DNA from: JAJFJD01 sp965228425
GTDB taxonomy: Bacteria > Pseudomonadota > Alphaproteobacteria > UBA8366
DNA: 64,000 bases
Direction of reading: 5' to 3'
NCBI GenBank assembly: GCA_965228425.1
Contig: OZ245815.1
Span: 2,170,001-2,234,000 of the forward strand
Position numbers and translations under genes: made by a program. How positions within the stretch are numbered: the stretch's first letter is position 1; each line of letters opens with the position of its first letter. This document shows positions 33,012-42,805 of the stretch, in pieces. Under the pieces are notes generated by a model. It saw only the letters and a program-made list of their open reading frames with translations. It was not told the DNA's origin and searched no databases.

Positions 33012-34712
33012 GTGGCATCGACTGATTCAACATCCGCCGCTGCCGCCGTGCCGCACACGGGTCTGACGCTCGGGCATTTCGGCCTGCTTCTGCTCGTGTG
33101 CTTTTGTCTCTTCCTGCCGGGTTTCGCCGATCTGCCGTTGACCGATCGGGACGAAGCCCGGTTTGCGCAGGCGTCCCGCCAGATGCTCGATTCTGGCGAT
33201 CTCATCAACATCACCTTCCAAGACCAGGCGCGCCACAAGAAACCGGTCGGGATTTATTGGCTGCAATCGGGGAGCGCCTATCTATTCGCCAGCGATGGTG
33301 TACCCGCGGCCTGGCCGTATCGATTGCCGTCGCTGGTCGGCGCGATCATCGCGGTGTTTGCAACAGCATGGGTCGGGACGCTGCTTTTCGGCCAACTGGT
33401 CGGCATGTCCGCGGCAATTTTGCTGGCAGGCACCTTGCTGTTGGGCGTCGAGGCAAGGTTGGCCAAGACCGATGCCGTGCTGCTGGCGACCATCGTGGTC
33501 GCCCAGGCCGCGTTGGCGAAGGTTTATGTCCTAAAGAGTCAATCTCAGCCGGGCGCTTGGCCGGCCGTCTTCGCCTTTTGGCTGGCCGTCGGCGTCAGCA
33601 TTCTGGTCAAGGGACCGATCATCTTCATGATCTGCGGTTTGACGATCCTGTACCTCGTCATCGCGGAGCGGGAGATTCGATGGCTCGGGATGCTGCGGCC
33701 GCTTATCGGTGTGCTGATCGCTGCGGTCGTCGTTTTACCATGGTTCATCGCGATTGCCGTCGAAACGGATGGTGCTTTCTTCAAAACCTCGCTCGGCGGC
33801 GACTTGTTGGCGAAGATCGGCACGGGCCAGGAATCGCACGGCGCGCCGCCGGGCTTCTATTTCATCGCCTTCTGGCCGACCTTCTGGCCGTTCTCCGTCG
33901 TCGCGGCACTTGCCGTGCCGTGGATTTGGAGCCGCCGCCGTGATCCGCAGGTCCGGTTCTGTCTCGCCTGGCTTCTGCCCAGTTGGATCGTGCTCGAATT
34001 GGTGGCGACGAAACTGCCGCACTACATCCTGCCGGTTTATCCGGCGCTCGCCATCCTCACGGCGGCGGCGTGGCGCGACGCTTTCGCGGGCGGGGGGCCG
34101 CGTCTGCGGAAATTATCGGCTTTCGTTGCCATGGTCGGGTTCGCCATTTGCGGCGTCATCCTGGCCGGGTTGTTCGCTGTCGGGACCGCGTTCCTGCAAT
34201 CCGCCGTGAATGTCGCGGGTCTCGTTATGGCCGCCGTGACGCTGGCATTGCTGATTTACATGATCCTTTGGTGGCGCGGCAACGCGGAGCATGCCTTTAA
34301 TCCCATGATCGCGTTGTTTGTTGGCGCGCTGGCTTTCAACGGCATCCTGTTTCACTTCTTTCTGCCGTCCCTTGATACGATTTGGCTGAGCAAGCGCAGC
34401 GCCGCGGCCTATGCGGAGACGCGCATCTGCCCCGATACGCGGCTCGCATCGGCGGGGTTAACGGAACCGAGCCTCGTCTTCCTAACGGGTACCGGCACGC
34501 GGCTCGGCAGTGCTGAGATGGTCGCGAAGCATCTACTGGACGATCCGGACTGCGCGATGGGTCTGGTCGATCAGAAATCGGAAAAGCGTCTCTTGGCAGC
34601 GTTGGCGAAAGCGGGGAAGACGCCGCAAGCCATTCAGAAAATTTCGGGAGTGAATTACGCTAGAGGCAAACGGCTTACCTTGACGCTCTATCGGCTCCCA
34701 AAAAGGGAGTGA
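33012..34712 (+). CDS. GT39-family (ArnT-like) membrane glycosyltransferase
   Basis: The 566-residue polytopic protein has the family landmark LPLTDRDEARFAQASRQMLDSGDLI in the first periplasmic loop (the Asp-Glu pair is catalytic/substrate-binding), then KPVGIYWLQSGSAYLF and about 10-12 helices. Members transfer a sugar from a polyprenyl carrier to lipid A or protein. GTG start. It is followed after 12 bp by a PAP2 phosphatase, which suits recycling or dephosphorylation of a lipid substrate; the pair looks like an envelope-modification operon. Confidence 0.87.
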   Translation: MASTDSTSAAAAVPHTGLTLGHFGLLLLVCFCLFLPGFADLPLTDRDEARFAQASRQMLDSGDLINITFQDQARHKKPVGIYWLQSGSAYLFASDGVPAAWPYRLPSLVGAIIAVFATAWVGTLLFGQLVGMSAAILLAGTLLLGVEARLAKTDAVLLATIVVAQAALAKVYVLKSQSQPGAWPAVFAFWLAVGVSILVKGPIIFMICGLTILYLVIAEREIRWLGMLRPLIGVLIAAVVVLPWFIAIAVETDGAFFKTSLGGDLLAKIGTGQESHGAPPGFYFIAFWPTFWPFSVVAALAVPWIWSRRRDPQVRFCLAWLLPSWIVLELVATKLPHYILPVYPALAILTAAAWRDAFAGGGPRLRKLSAFVAMVGFAICGVILAGLFAVGTAFLQSAVNVAGLVMAAVTLALLIYMILWWRGNAEHAFNPMIALFVGALAFNGILFHFFLPSLDTIWLSKRSAAAYAETRICPDTRLASAGLTEPSLVFLTGTGTRLGSAEMVAKHLLDDPDCAMGLVDQKSEKRLLAALAKAGKTPQAIQKISGVNYARGKRLTLTLYRLPKRE

Positions 34713-34724
34713 GGCGGCCGCCGT

Positions 34725-35489
34725 ATGAGCATGCAATCCTCGATAAAACAGTCGGCCTGGTCCGACATGATGCAGGCGTTGAGTTGGCGCGATTGGCGGG
34801 TGCTGGCGGGTGTCGCTGCCATTGCGTTTCTGATGATTACGGTGGATGGGCCGTTATCCTCCATGATGCGGGGAATCGACGGCGACGCGCGCCGGATCAT
34901 CGATGTCCTGGCATCCTCCGGTAATTCGAAATATTCGCTTGTGCCGACTGGCGTTGCCGCGATTATCCTTATGGCGCTGTATTTTCTCGATGCCGCGTCC
35001 CGGCGCGCACGGTTCTACGCATGGCTGGCCGGTGCGTCCGGCTTCATCTTTGCTTCTATCGCGGTGTCTGGCATCGCCACGAATGTCGTGAAGATCCTGT
35101 TGGGGCGGGCGCGGCCTAATGTGGTCGAAGACCTGTCCTGGCCGCTGTTCCAGCCGATCGCGACCAGCGGGGATTTCCATTCCTTCCCGTCGGGCCATGG
35201 AAATACGATTTTCTGTATCGCCATTGCGGTGGGCTTCTTCGCGCCTCGCCTACGGGCTCCGCTGCTGATCGTGGCGGCGGTCCTGGCATTCGGCCGTGTC
35301 CTTCAATTCAAGCATTTCATCAGCGATTCCGTCGGCGGCGCGGCCTTGGCGGCCCTCACGACGATCTGGCTGCGGCAGCTCTTCGCCCGCTGGAATATCG
35401 TGTTTAGGAAGCTGCCGGCGGGCCGCATCGGATTTACCGCCCCCGGGCGCATGCTATTGGGCGGGGGCAGGGCGCAGGCGGATCAATAG
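34725..35489 (+). CDS. PAP2-family membrane phosphatase
   Basis: The 254-residue protein has the three phosphatase motifs: KILLGRARP (motif 1), PSGHGN (motif 2) and FGRVLQFKHFISDSVGGAAL (motif 3 with His and Asp), between hydrophobic helices. It acts on lipid phosphates at the membrane. It likely forms an operon with the GT39 protein, for example as an undecaprenyl- or lipid A-phosphate phosphatase. Confidence 0.9.
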   Translation: MSMQSSIKQSAWSDMMQALSWRDWRVLAGVAAIAFLMITVDGPLSSMMRGIDGDARRIIDVLASSGNSKYSLVPTGVAAIILMALYFLDAASRRARFYAWLAGASGFIFASIAVSGIATNVVKILLGRARPNVVEDLSWPLFQPIATSGDFHSFPSGHGNTIFCIAIAVGFFAPRLRAPLLIVAAVLAFGRVLQFKHFISDSVGGAALAALTTIWLRQLFARWNIVFRKLPAGRIGFTAPGRMLLGGGRAQADQ

Positions 35490-35565
35490 CGTGTCCGGCC
35501 GATCGCCGAACCGTTCGCCGCCTGATTTTTCTTGGAAGAAAATAGGCCGGGTTGCGGCCTCAGCC

Positions 35566-35766
35566 TTAGAAGGTGCCGCTGCCCAGCCGTAAGATTTGAT
35601 CGAAAGCCTTGTCGCGGGACCAATCCGGGTATACCGCCAACACCGCCTGGATGGCAGCGCTTGTCGCAACGTCGTAGGTTGCACCGACCTCGTCGGCTTC
35701 CCGATAAGCGCGATGAATAATGCGTGACAGATCCACGTCTGCCACGTCGTCCATTCGCAGTAACAT
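35566..35766 (-). CDS. Hypothetical small protein, 66 aa
   Basis: An acidic helical protein (LSRIIHRAYREADEVGATYDVATSAAIQAVLAVYPDWSRDKAFDQILRL) with no known domain. The ATG at 35764-35766 has AGGTAGG nine bases upstream; a GTG three codons earlier is an alternative start. Composition is protein-like and differs from the shadow frames over it, so I judge it likely real. Confidence 0.55.
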   Translation of the reverse strand: MLLRMDDVADVDLSRIIHRAYREADEVGATYDVATSAAIQAVLAVYPDWSRDKAFDQILRLGSGTF

Positions 35767-35775
35767 ATCCACCAC

Positions 35776-36130
35776 CCTACCTGGATTCGATTCCAGGCCA
35801 TGAATTGTTCCTGAGCGTCAACTCTACTTGAATCCACCGATGCTTTGTATGACGCAAGCGAGACCTTCTTTAGGATAGAAGGCCCATAGTGATCTTTTCA
35901 TCACAAGCGTTTGGGGTTTTGGATGCCGGGGCATTGTTTTTCTAGACAAACCGCGCTGTTTCGGGCCTGGCCTAGCCATTTTGAGTAACCCTAAAGATGC
36001 GAATTCGGTGCGCCTCCCTCCAAATGGATAGTCCGTATAGCCGGAAGAATTGCGCGGCCAACCGCGTTAACGTGACGGTGCAATCCAGCAAAAACGCAAA
36101 CAAAGCTGGAACAAGGGACAGGTATCACCG
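35776..36130. other. Intergenic region, AT-richer, no gene seen
   Basis: This 355-bp stretch holds a short inverted repeat CTGGA-TTCGAT-TCCAG (35781-35796) close to the start of the upstream minus-strand gene, possibly an operator. Nothing else was recognised. Confidence 0.4.
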
Positions 36131-36334
36131 ATGACCAGCGATCTCGCACGGCTCTCCGAACCCGACGTGAGTCCTTATCTGCAGCGGCCGCTTCGGACCT
36201 TTGCCCAAGCCTGCCGGGATATTGCCGAAACACGACAAGCGATCCGGAAAGCGCGGGCGGCGAACGCGAACGCGCCGATCCATCCCGTCGATCCGGCCAA
36301 GTCCCTGCGCCGTGGGTTTGGCCAGCCGGCCTGA
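36131..36334 (+). CDS. Hypothetical small protein, 67 aa
   Basis: The product begins MTSDLARLSEPDVSPYLQRP and continues LRTFAQACRDIAETRQAIRKARAAN, mostly helical, basic, soluble. AAGGGA lies about 10 bases before the ATG. No family recognised. It precedes the amidohydrolase by 46 bp but need not be functionally linked. Confidence 0.5.
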   Translation: MTSDLARLSEPDVSPYLQRPLRTFAQACRDIAETRQAIRKARAANANAPIHPVDPAKSLRRGFGQPA

Positions 36335-36380
36335 TCCCTCGCTCACGACAGAACTCCAGGCGGCGGCTATAGTTGGCCGT

Positions 36381-37601
36381 ATGGATCCCGACACCTCGCT
36401 TTATCTTCAGAATGTCCGTATCAGCGCCGACCGATCCGTAGGGATAACGGTGCGGGACGGTGTAATTGCGTCGATAACCGACGGCCCACCTGAGAAGCCC
36501 TCCGATATTGCCGTCGTCGACGGGGCGAACGGGTTGGTTCTGCCAGCGCTGGTTGACGGTCACATGCATGTCGACAAGACGCTCTTTGGGTTGCCTTGGC
36601 TGCCATATCCCGCCGGTCCGGACCGAGAGAGCCGGATCGAGACGGAAAAGGAATTGCGCGGCCAAATTTCCGTGCCGGTCGAAGAACGGGCGGCGGCACT
36701 CCTTCGGCAGGTCATCACGATGGGGACAGGGGCGCTCCGGACCCATGTGGATGTCGATCTTCCAATCGGATTGGCCCATATGCATGCGGTTTTGGACCTG
36801 CGGGATCGTTTTAAGGGCTATCTCGACATGCAGATCGTCGCCTTCCCGCAGAGTGGTATTGCGCGGTGCCCGGGAATGACGGACTTGCTGGATGCCGCCG
36901 TCGCGGAAGGCGCCGACCTGGTTGGGGGGATCGATCCGATTGGATTGGACGAGGACTTGCCGGCGCACTATGACGCCATGTTCGGGATTGCCGAGCGCCA
37001 TGGTGTGGGCATCGATATCCACCTTCACGATGCCGGTCCGACCGGCGTGCAGGAGCTGGAGGCACTGATCGATCGCACGCGAGCCGTTGGGCTCGAAGGA
37101 CAGGTGACGGCAAGTCACGCCTTTTGCGTCGGCGGCTGTGACGCGCCGACCTTCGAGCGCTTGGCCGCCGCGCTCGCCGAGACCCGGATTCCGATCGCGA
37201 CCCATGGCGGCGGTGCGTCGCCGCTGCCGCCGGTGAAGAAACTGCGCGAGCGCGGTGCGTCGATATTCGCGGGCAACGACAACATTCGCGATACCTGGAC
37301 GCCCTACGGCAATGGCGACATGTTGGAGCGCGCCATGCTGACCGCCTGGCGGTCCGGTTTCCGGACCGACGGTGATTTGGAAATCGCATTGGATTTGGCG
37401 AGCGGGGCCGGGGCCAAGGCGCTGGGCCTGGAAGGGCATGGTCTCGATGTCGGTTGCGCTGCCGATTTCTTCGTCGTCGACGCCGATACGCCCGCGCATG
37501 CCGTGGCGGACCGGCCGGTTCGGCGGTTGGTGTTTAAGCGGGGCCGGCTTGTGGCGCGGGACGGGGCGTTGACCGCCGACGCGGAAGCCGCGTTGGGCTA
37601 A
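36381..37601 (+). CDS. Amidohydrolase, cytosine-deaminase-like
   Basis: The 406-residue protein is a metal-dependent hydrolase of the amidohydrolase superfamily. Metal and catalytic residues are visible: DGHMHVDKTLF (HxH, then Asp-Lys), GIDIHLHDAG, VTASHAFCVGG, and GNDNIRDTW near the end. The HxHxDK pattern places it with CodA/AtzB-type deaminases acting on cyclic N compounds. The start at 36381 removes a poor N-terminal extension. It overlaps the convergent lyase gene by a few bases. Confidence 0.85.
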   Translation: MDPDTSLYLQNVRISADRSVGITVRDGVIASITDGPPEKPSDIAVVDGANGLVLPALVDGHMHVDKTLFGLPWLPYPAGPDRESRIETEKELRGQISVPVEERAAALLRQVITMGTGALRTHVDVDLPIGLAHMHAVLDLRDRFKGYLDMQIVAFPQSGIARCPGMTDLLDAAVAEGADLVGGIDPIGLDEDLPAHYDAMFGIAERHGVGIDIHLHDAGPTGVQELEALIDRTRAVGLEGQVTASHAFCVGGCDAPTFERLAAALAETRIPIATHGGGASPLPPVKKLRERGASIFAGNDNIRDTWTPYGNGDMLERAMLTAWRSGFRTDGDLEIALDLASGAGAKALGLEGHGLDVGCAADFFVVDADTPAHAVADRPVRRLVFKRGRLVARDGALTADAEAALG

Positions 37602-38947
37602 TCGTCGATCAGCGCTAGAACCTGATCAACCATTTCCGGCGCGACGCCTACATAGTTGGCCGGGTCGAGCATGGCGTCGATCTCTTTCTCGGAGAGATGG
37701 CCGCTGATCTCCGGATCGGCCAGCAGGACATCCCGCAACGTGGTGCTGCCGTCGGCGCAGCGGGCGCAGGCCTCGTAGACCACGTCATGCGCCTGGTTGC
37801 GGCCGATATGCGGCGCGAGCCCCATCATCACCGCCTCGGACATGATCAGCCCGTTGAGCATATCGAGATTGGCCCGCATGCGCTCTTCATCGACCACCAG
37901 GCCATCCAGAATCGACAGGGCGTTCTCGATCGCACCGCCGACGATGACGAAGGCTTCCGGCAGGATGGACCATTCCAGATGCATACCGCCGATGCTGCGT
38001 TCGTGATCCTGAACCATCGTGTCGAGGGCGAGCGCGACCTTCTCGCGCAGCATCCGTCCCGCCGCGACCAGCGGCTGACACAGGATGGGATTGCGCTTTT
38101 GCGGCAGGGTGCTGCTGGCCCCGCGGCCGGCGACGAAGGGTTCGCCGACTTCGCCGACCTCGGTCGACATCAACGTACCGATTTCCTGGCCGATCTTGGC
38201 CAAAGTGGCGCCGACGAGACCCAGGAGCGATGTCGTCTCGGTCCAGGAATCGCGCGAGACATGCCAGGTAATCGGCGCCTCGGCGAGGTTGAGTTCCTTC
38301 ATCGTTTCCCGCAGCACATCGAGCCCGCGGTCGCCCAACGTCGCGTTCGTGCCGACCGCGCCGGCGATCTGTCCGACCGCCGCGCGCGGGCGGATTTCGA
38401 CGAGGCGCTGGCGGTGGCGATGAATCTCCGCGAGCCAGATCGCGACCTTATAGCCGAAGGTGATGGGCGCGGCCTGCTGCCGCATCGTGCGGCCCGCCAT
38501 GATCGTGGTGCGGTGCTTTCGCGCCAGTCCGGCGAGGACCGTCTCCACGTCGCCCAACATCTCGTCCAACAGGTCGAGCCCGTCGCGGATCTGCATCGCC
38601 ATGCCGGTGTCGATGACGTCCTGTGTCGTGCTACCCCAATGCACGTAGCGCGCGGTTTCCGGACTGACCGCCTTGGCCAGCTGATGCACGATCGGCAGGA
38701 TCGGAAACCCGACCTTGTCGAATTCCGCTTTCATGGCTGGGATATCGATGAACTCGACTTTGGCTCTTTCGCTGATTTCCGCCGCGGCGTCCTCTGGGAT
38801 GATCCCCAGGCGCGCCTGCGCGCGGGCGAGCCCGGCTTCGAAGTCGAGCCAACCCTGAAAACGGGCTTCGTCGTCGAACAGCGCATGCATGCGATCGGAG
38901 CCGTACATGTCCCTGTAGTAGACGGAATCGATGATCGAAGTGGCCAT
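37598..38947 (-). CDS. Fumarase/argininosuccinase-superfamily lyase (adenylosuccinate lyase/PcaB-like)
   Basis: The 449-residue protein carries the superfamily signature SSTLPQKRNPIL, with HWGSTTQDVIDT (substrate site) earlier and the second catalytic His in TWHVSRDSWTETTSLLG region. It is closest in pattern to 3-carboxy-cis,cis-muconate cycloisomerase. Start Met at 38947 was preferred because the upstream extension is Arg-rich and lies past the downstream gene's stop. It is followed upstream on the same strand by two Ldh_2 dehydrogenases, so it likely acts with them on a dicarboxylic acid. Confidence 0.86.
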   Translation of the reverse strand: MATSIIDSVYYRDMYGSDRMHALFDDEARFQGWLDFEAGLARAQARLGIIPEDAAAEISERAKVEFIDIPAMKAEFDKVGFPILPIVHQLAKAVSPETARYVHWGSTTQDVIDTGMAMQIRDGLDLLDEMLGDVETVLAGLARKHRTTIMAGRTMRQQAAPITFGYKVAIWLAEIHRHRQRLVEIRPRAAVGQIAGAVGTNATLGDRGLDVLRETMKELNLAEAPITWHVSRDSWTETTSLLGLVGATLAKIGQEIGTLMSTEVGEVGEPFVAGRGASSTLPQKRNPILCQPLVAAGRMLREKVALALDTMVQDHERSIGGMHLEWSILPEAFVIVGGAIENALSILDGLVVDEERMRANLDMLNGLIMSEAVMMGLAPHIGRNQAHDVVYEACARCADGSTTLRDVLLADPEISGHLSEKEIDAMLDPANYVGVAPEMVDQVLALIDD

Positions 38948-38975
38948 GATGCGAAATCCTCGAGAATGAGTTCGG

Positions 38976-40064
38976 TTAGGTGAGAAGAAAGTCCGCGCCG
39001 GTCTCGTCCGAGATTTCCCTGATGCGGTCCCGCAGTCCGGGCGGCACCGGAATGCCCGCGTCTTCGCGTTCCGCTTCGATCTTGTCTTCCGGTTCACCGG
39101 CGACCATGACCGGTTGATCCGGATCGACGGGTGCGGTTGCGTGAAGGTCGTCGATCAATTCGTCCACCGTGCCCTCGAACGCGCCTTCCGGCCGGTAGAC
39201 CGTCGGATTGATGCAGAGGAAGAAATGACCAAGGTTCATCGTGCCCGGATCGCGCGTGCCGTGGTCGGGACGGGTGACGACGCTTGCGCCGGTCAGTGCG
39301 GTCGAGAGGATTTCGACCATCGCGCCGAGGCCGTAGCCCTTGTAGCTGCCAAGTTCCGCCAGTCCGCCAAGCGGCGTCATCTTGGCGCCGTCCCAATGGG
39401 CCGCGGAATCGGTGGTTGGTTCGCCATGTTTATCCAAGGCCCAGCCGAGCGGTAGCGGTTGTTTTTCCACCGCCTTGTTGCGGATCTTGCCGCCGGCTAC
39501 GGTCGACGTCGCCATGTCCAGGTTGAACGGCTTGTGGCGTTTGGCTGGTGCGGTAAAGGCGATGGGATTGGTGCCGAGCCGTTCTTGCGCCGCATAAGTG
39601 GGGACAACCTTCGGCCCCGACGTGTTGGTCACCGCCATCGCAACCATGCCCTGACGGGCCGCCATCCGCGTGTAGTACCCGGCGGCGCCGTAATGCGCCG
39701 AGTTGCGGACGGCTATGACCGCCATGCCGTTTTGCTTGGCCTTGTCGATCGCCATCTCCATGGACCGGACCGAGGCGACATAGCCGAGCCCGCCGCCGGC
39801 GTCGACGAGCGCCGTGACCGGGGTTTCGCGCACCACCGAGATCGTCGCGTCCAGCGTGATGATCTTGCGTTTCCATCGGCTGAAGTAATTCGGCACGCAG
39901 GAAATGCCGTGTGTGTCGATGCCGCGCTTGTCGGCGTCGACCATGACATTCGCCGTGATCTCGACATCGGCTTCCGGCATGCCGAAGGACCGCAGGCAGG
40001 CCGCGATCTGATCGCGGACGCAGGCGACCGGGAACCGTTTTACCGTGTTGTCATCGCTGGCCAT
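38976..40064 (-). CDS. Ldh_2-family NAD(P)-dependent dehydrogenase (copy 1)
   Basis: The 362-residue protein belongs to the malate/L-sulfolactate/ureidoglycolate dehydrogenase family (non-Rossmann). Visible features: DKRGIDTHGISCVPNYF, DAGGGLGYVASV, NSAHYGAAGYYTRMAARQGM, TNPIAFTAPAKRHKPFNLDMATST and GLAELGSYKGYGLGAMVEI. These enzymes oxidise or reduce 2-hydroxy/2-oxo acids. It is separated by only 4 bp from a paralogue, so the two are translated together. Substrate unknown. Confidence 0.9.
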   Translation of the reverse strand: MASDDNTVKRFPVACVRDQIAACLRSFGMPEADVEITANVMVDADKRGIDTHGISCVPNYFSRWKRKIITLDATISVVRETPVTALVDAGGGLGYVASVRSMEMAIDKAKQNGMAVIAVRNSAHYGAAGYYTRMAARQGMVAMAVTNTSGPKVVPTYAAQERLGTNPIAFTAPAKRHKPFNLDMATSTVAGGKIRNKAVEKQPLPLGWALDKHGEPTTDSAAHWDGAKMTPLGGLAELGSYKGYGLGAMVEILSTALTGASVVTRPDHGTRDPGTMNLGHFFLCINPTVYRPEGAFEGTVDELIDDLHATAPVDPDQPVMVAGEPEDKIEAEREDAGIPVPPGLRDRIREISDETGADFLLT

Positions 40065-40068
40065 GGCG

Positions 40069-41166
40069 TCAATCCAGGAAGAATTCGGCGTTGGAATTCT
40101 TGGCGATGTCGCGGATCTTTCCGCGCAAGCCCGGCGGCACCGGAATGCCGGTCTCCTCGCGCGTAGCGCGGATGATGTTCTCCGGCTCGCCCGCGACCAT
40201 GACCGGCTGGTCCGGGTCGACCGGCGTCGTCGCGTGCAATGCGTCGATCAACTCATCCACCGTTTCCTCGAAGGCGCCTTCGGGCCGGAAGGCGGTTGGG
40301 TCGATGGCGAGGAAGAAATGACCGATATCCATTGTGCCGGGCCGGCGGTAGCCATGCTCGGGATGCGTCACCAGACTCGCGCCCGAAAGGCCGGCGGAGA
40401 GGATTTCGACCATGGCGCCGAGGCCGTAACCTTTATGGCTGCCGAGTTCACGGGTGCCGCCGAGCGGCGTCTGCGTTCCGTCGCGGCTGAAATAGAGACT
40501 TGAATCCGAGGTCGGGCGGCCGTCGGGGCCGTTGGCCCAGCCCTCGGGCAAGGGCAGGCCTTCATTCGCCTTGTTGCGGATCTTGCCCGCGGCGACGGTG
40601 GTCGTCGCCATGTCGAGGTTGAAGGGCGGGTTGCGCTTGGCGGGTGCCGTGAAGGCGATGGGGTTGGTCGATAGCTTCGCCTCGCGGCCAAAGGTGGGCG
40701 CGGTGCGCGGGCCGGAACCGTTCGTCGTCGCCATGCCGACCAGGCCTTTCGCTGCCATCATGCGGGTATAGTAGCCGGTCGCGCCGAAATGATTGGAGTT
40801 GCAGACCGCGATACCGGCGACGCCCATGTCCTTGGCCTTCTTGATCGCGAGCTGCGTGGCCTGGACGGATGGCACGTAGCCCAAGCCGCCCCCCGCGTCG
40901 ATCAACGCGGAGACCGGCGTCTCGCGGACGACCTCGATCTTCGCGTCCATCGTAATGATGCCCTCACGGCGGCGGGAATCGTATGTCGTCAGCATGGACA
41001 ACCCGTGCGTATCGATCCCGCATTTGTCGGCATCGACCATCACGTTGGCGGTAATCTCGACCTGGTCGGCCGGCATGCCCCAGGCGGTGAGGCAGGATGC
41101 GATCTGATTGCGCAACGAGTCGGCCGGAAAATACTTGATGTCGTCGTCTGCGGTCCCATCGCTCAT
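40069..41166 (-). CDS. Ldh_2-family NAD(P)-dependent dehydrogenase (copy 2)
   Basis: The 365-residue paralogue of the downstream gene shares the same blocks (DKCGIDTHGLSMLTTY, DAGGGLGYVPSV, NSNHFGATGYYTRMMAAKGL, TNPIAFTAPAKRNPPFNLDMATTTV). The N-terminal parts and the SDSS/LYFS loop region differ, so the pair are diverged duplicates, possibly with different substrates or forming a heteromer. Start at 41164-41166 follows GGAGAG; the longer frame is a low-complexity leader. It is first in the minus-strand operon. Confidence 0.9.
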   Translation of the reverse strand: MSDGTADDDIKYFPADSLRNQIASCLTAWGMPADQVEITANVMVDADKCGIDTHGLSMLTTYDSRRREGIITMDAKIEVVRETPVSALIDAGGGLGYVPSVQATQLAIKKAKDMGVAGIAVCNSNHFGATGYYTRMMAAKGLVGMATTNGSGPRTAPTFGREAKLSTNPIAFTAPAKRNPPFNLDMATTTVAAGKIRNKANEGLPLPEGWANGPDGRPTSDSSLYFSRDGTQTPLGGTRELGSHKGYGLGAMVEILSAGLSGASLVTHPEHGYRRPGTMDIGHFFLAIDPTAFRPEGAFEETVDELIDALHATTPVDPDQPVMVAGEPENIIRATREETGIPVPPGLRGKIRDIAKNSNAEFFLD

Positions 41167-41437
41167 GGGGCGTCTCTCCGATTGAAATTGTTGTTGCGGA
41201 CGGTCCTGGCGGCGGTCCGAACGCGCAGGTTCGGGCGCTCTGTTTGCTTGATCAGATGTATCGGGAATCGCGATGTCAGGCAAATTTGCTGGCCCGATTC
41301 GGGGGAACACGCTCTCCGTGGTACAGTTCTGAGTCTCGCTACAATAACAAGAACAAGAAGCGCCCTGCGTGCGGTTGCCGCTGGCCGTCTGCGCGCAGGC
41401 AGATCGCCACTGCACAACGTCAACGGGAGGAATACTG

Positions 41438-42568
41438 ATGCTTCAAAAATCAGTCCTGAACGGCGTAGCGGGTTTGATCGCACTGTCCGCTACGATCGTC
41501 TTGAGTATTGCCACCATCAACACCGATGCGAAGGCCGCCAATTTCGAAGGGAAGCGAATTCAGATTATCGTTCCCTTCAATGAAGGCGGCGGAACAGACA
41601 GTTACAGCCGCTTCCTGCAGCAATACATGCAGAAATACCTGCCGGGCAATCCGAAGATCCTGGTCGTCAACAAGCCGGGGGCGGGCGGTATTCTCGGCAC
41701 CAACTACTTCCATCAGCGTGCCAAGAAGGACGGCACATGGATCATGGCCGTGTCGACGTCGGTCATGGCGAACTACATGCTGGGCGATCCGAGGATCAAG
41801 TTCGACCTGAAGGAATACATCCCGATTATCCTGTCGCCGCGCAGCAGTATCGTCTATGTGCGCAAGGACCTCGGCCTCCAGAACATCAAAACGTTGAAAG
41901 GCAAGATGGAGAAACTGCGGTCGTTCCCGGTCGAGCAGCTCGTGTTCGGCGGCAAGACGCCCACGTCGGCGGGACTGCAATACCGGCTTGGCCTGAGCCT
42001 GCTCGGCGTCGAGGTGAAAAGCGTTTGGGGCATGAAGGGCAACGGCCCGATGGCACTGGCCTTCGAACGGGGCGAGTTCGTCGTCAATTACGACAACTCC
42101 TTATCCTTCCTGAATAACCGGCAGAAGTTGTTGGCCGACGGTATCGCGGTGCCGATCTACACGTTGGGCATCGTGGACGGGAATGGGAACCCGAAGCGCG
42201 ATCCGACATGGCCCGACGTGCCGAGCTATTTCGAAGCGTATGAAGCCCTGCACGGCAAGAAGCCGTCGGGAGCTGGGTTCGAGGCTTGGCTTGCGCTCAT
42301 GCAGATGAGTTCCGGTATGAACAAGTCTTGGAACCTGCCGGCCGGAACGCCGAAGGATATCGTCGAGGCATGGCGGACCGCGGCACGCAAGATGCTCAAG
42401 GATCCGGATTTCCTGAAAAAGCGGGATAAGATTTTGGGCAAATATCCGCAAACCATCGGGGATGAGGCGATTGCCATCCGGAATACGGCGCTCACACTGT
42501 CGCCCGATGCGCGCGATTATCTCGGAAACTACGTGAAGGCTCGCTACGGCATTGACCTGGGCAAATAG
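41438..42568 (+). CDS. Tripartite tricarboxylate transporter-type binding protein (TctC/Bug)
   Basis: The 376-residue periplasmic protein has a signal peptide (about 1-34) and the Bug/TctC pattern: IIVPFNEGGGTDSYSRFLQQYM, VVNKPGAGGILGTNYFHQRAKKDG, and a C-terminal substrate-closing segment. It binds small carboxylic acids. The matching TctA/TctB membrane genes are absent from the window, so it may be an orphan receptor. Divergent from the Ldh_2-lyase operon, with which it may share regulation. ATG has GGGAGG upstream; a strong terminator follows. Confidence 0.85.
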   Translation: MLQKSVLNGVAGLIALSATIVLSIATINTDAKAANFEGKRIQIIVPFNEGGGTDSYSRFLQQYMQKYLPGNPKILVVNKPGAGGILGTNYFHQRAKKDGTWIMAVSTSVMANYMLGDPRIKFDLKEYIPIILSPRSSIVYVRKDLGLQNIKTLKGKMEKLRSFPVEQLVFGGKTPTSAGLQYRLGLSLLGVEVKSVWGMKGNGPMALAFERGEFVVNYDNSLSFLNNRQKLLADGIAVPIYTLGIVDGNGNPKRDPTWPDVPSYFEAYEALHGKKPSGAGFEAWLALMQMSSGMNKSWNLPAGTPKDIVEAWRTAARKMLKDPDFLKKRDKILGKYPQTIGDEAIAIRNTALTLSPDARDYLGNYVKARYGIDLGK

Positions 42569-42597
42569 CCCGCCGACGAGAGCTCGAACGTGTTTCA

Positions 42598-42643
42598 AAG
42601 CAAGGTTTCGGTGCCGTCGCCTCCGAGACCTTGCTTTCTTTTT
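42598..42643 (+). terminator. Rho-independent terminator after the TctC gene
   Basis: A 14-bp stem (AAGCAAGGTTTCGG with CCGAGACCTTGCTT, one wobble pair; 42598-42611 and 42623-42636) with an 11-base loop precedes a TCTTTTT tail. Confidence 0.85.
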
Positions 42644-42805
42644 CCGTTGTAGGAACCCGGCCGTGTATTGCAACTGATCCGTGCAAATTCCGGGAAAATG
42701 GTCCCCGAATATTTATGTGCCGGCATGTTGCGTGTTAGAATATCGGGAGCCAATTCGGCCAAGCCCCAACCAATCCATCATGTGAATACAGAGGAATTTC
42801 CATCC

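Noticed and set aside
35991..37499. A 502-codon minus-strand frame opposite the amidohydrolase
   Set aside because: Shadow of a gene with complete metal-binding motifs.
37697..38983. A 428-codon plus-strand frame opposite the lyase gene
   Set aside because: Shadow of the lyase; no recognisable protein pattern.
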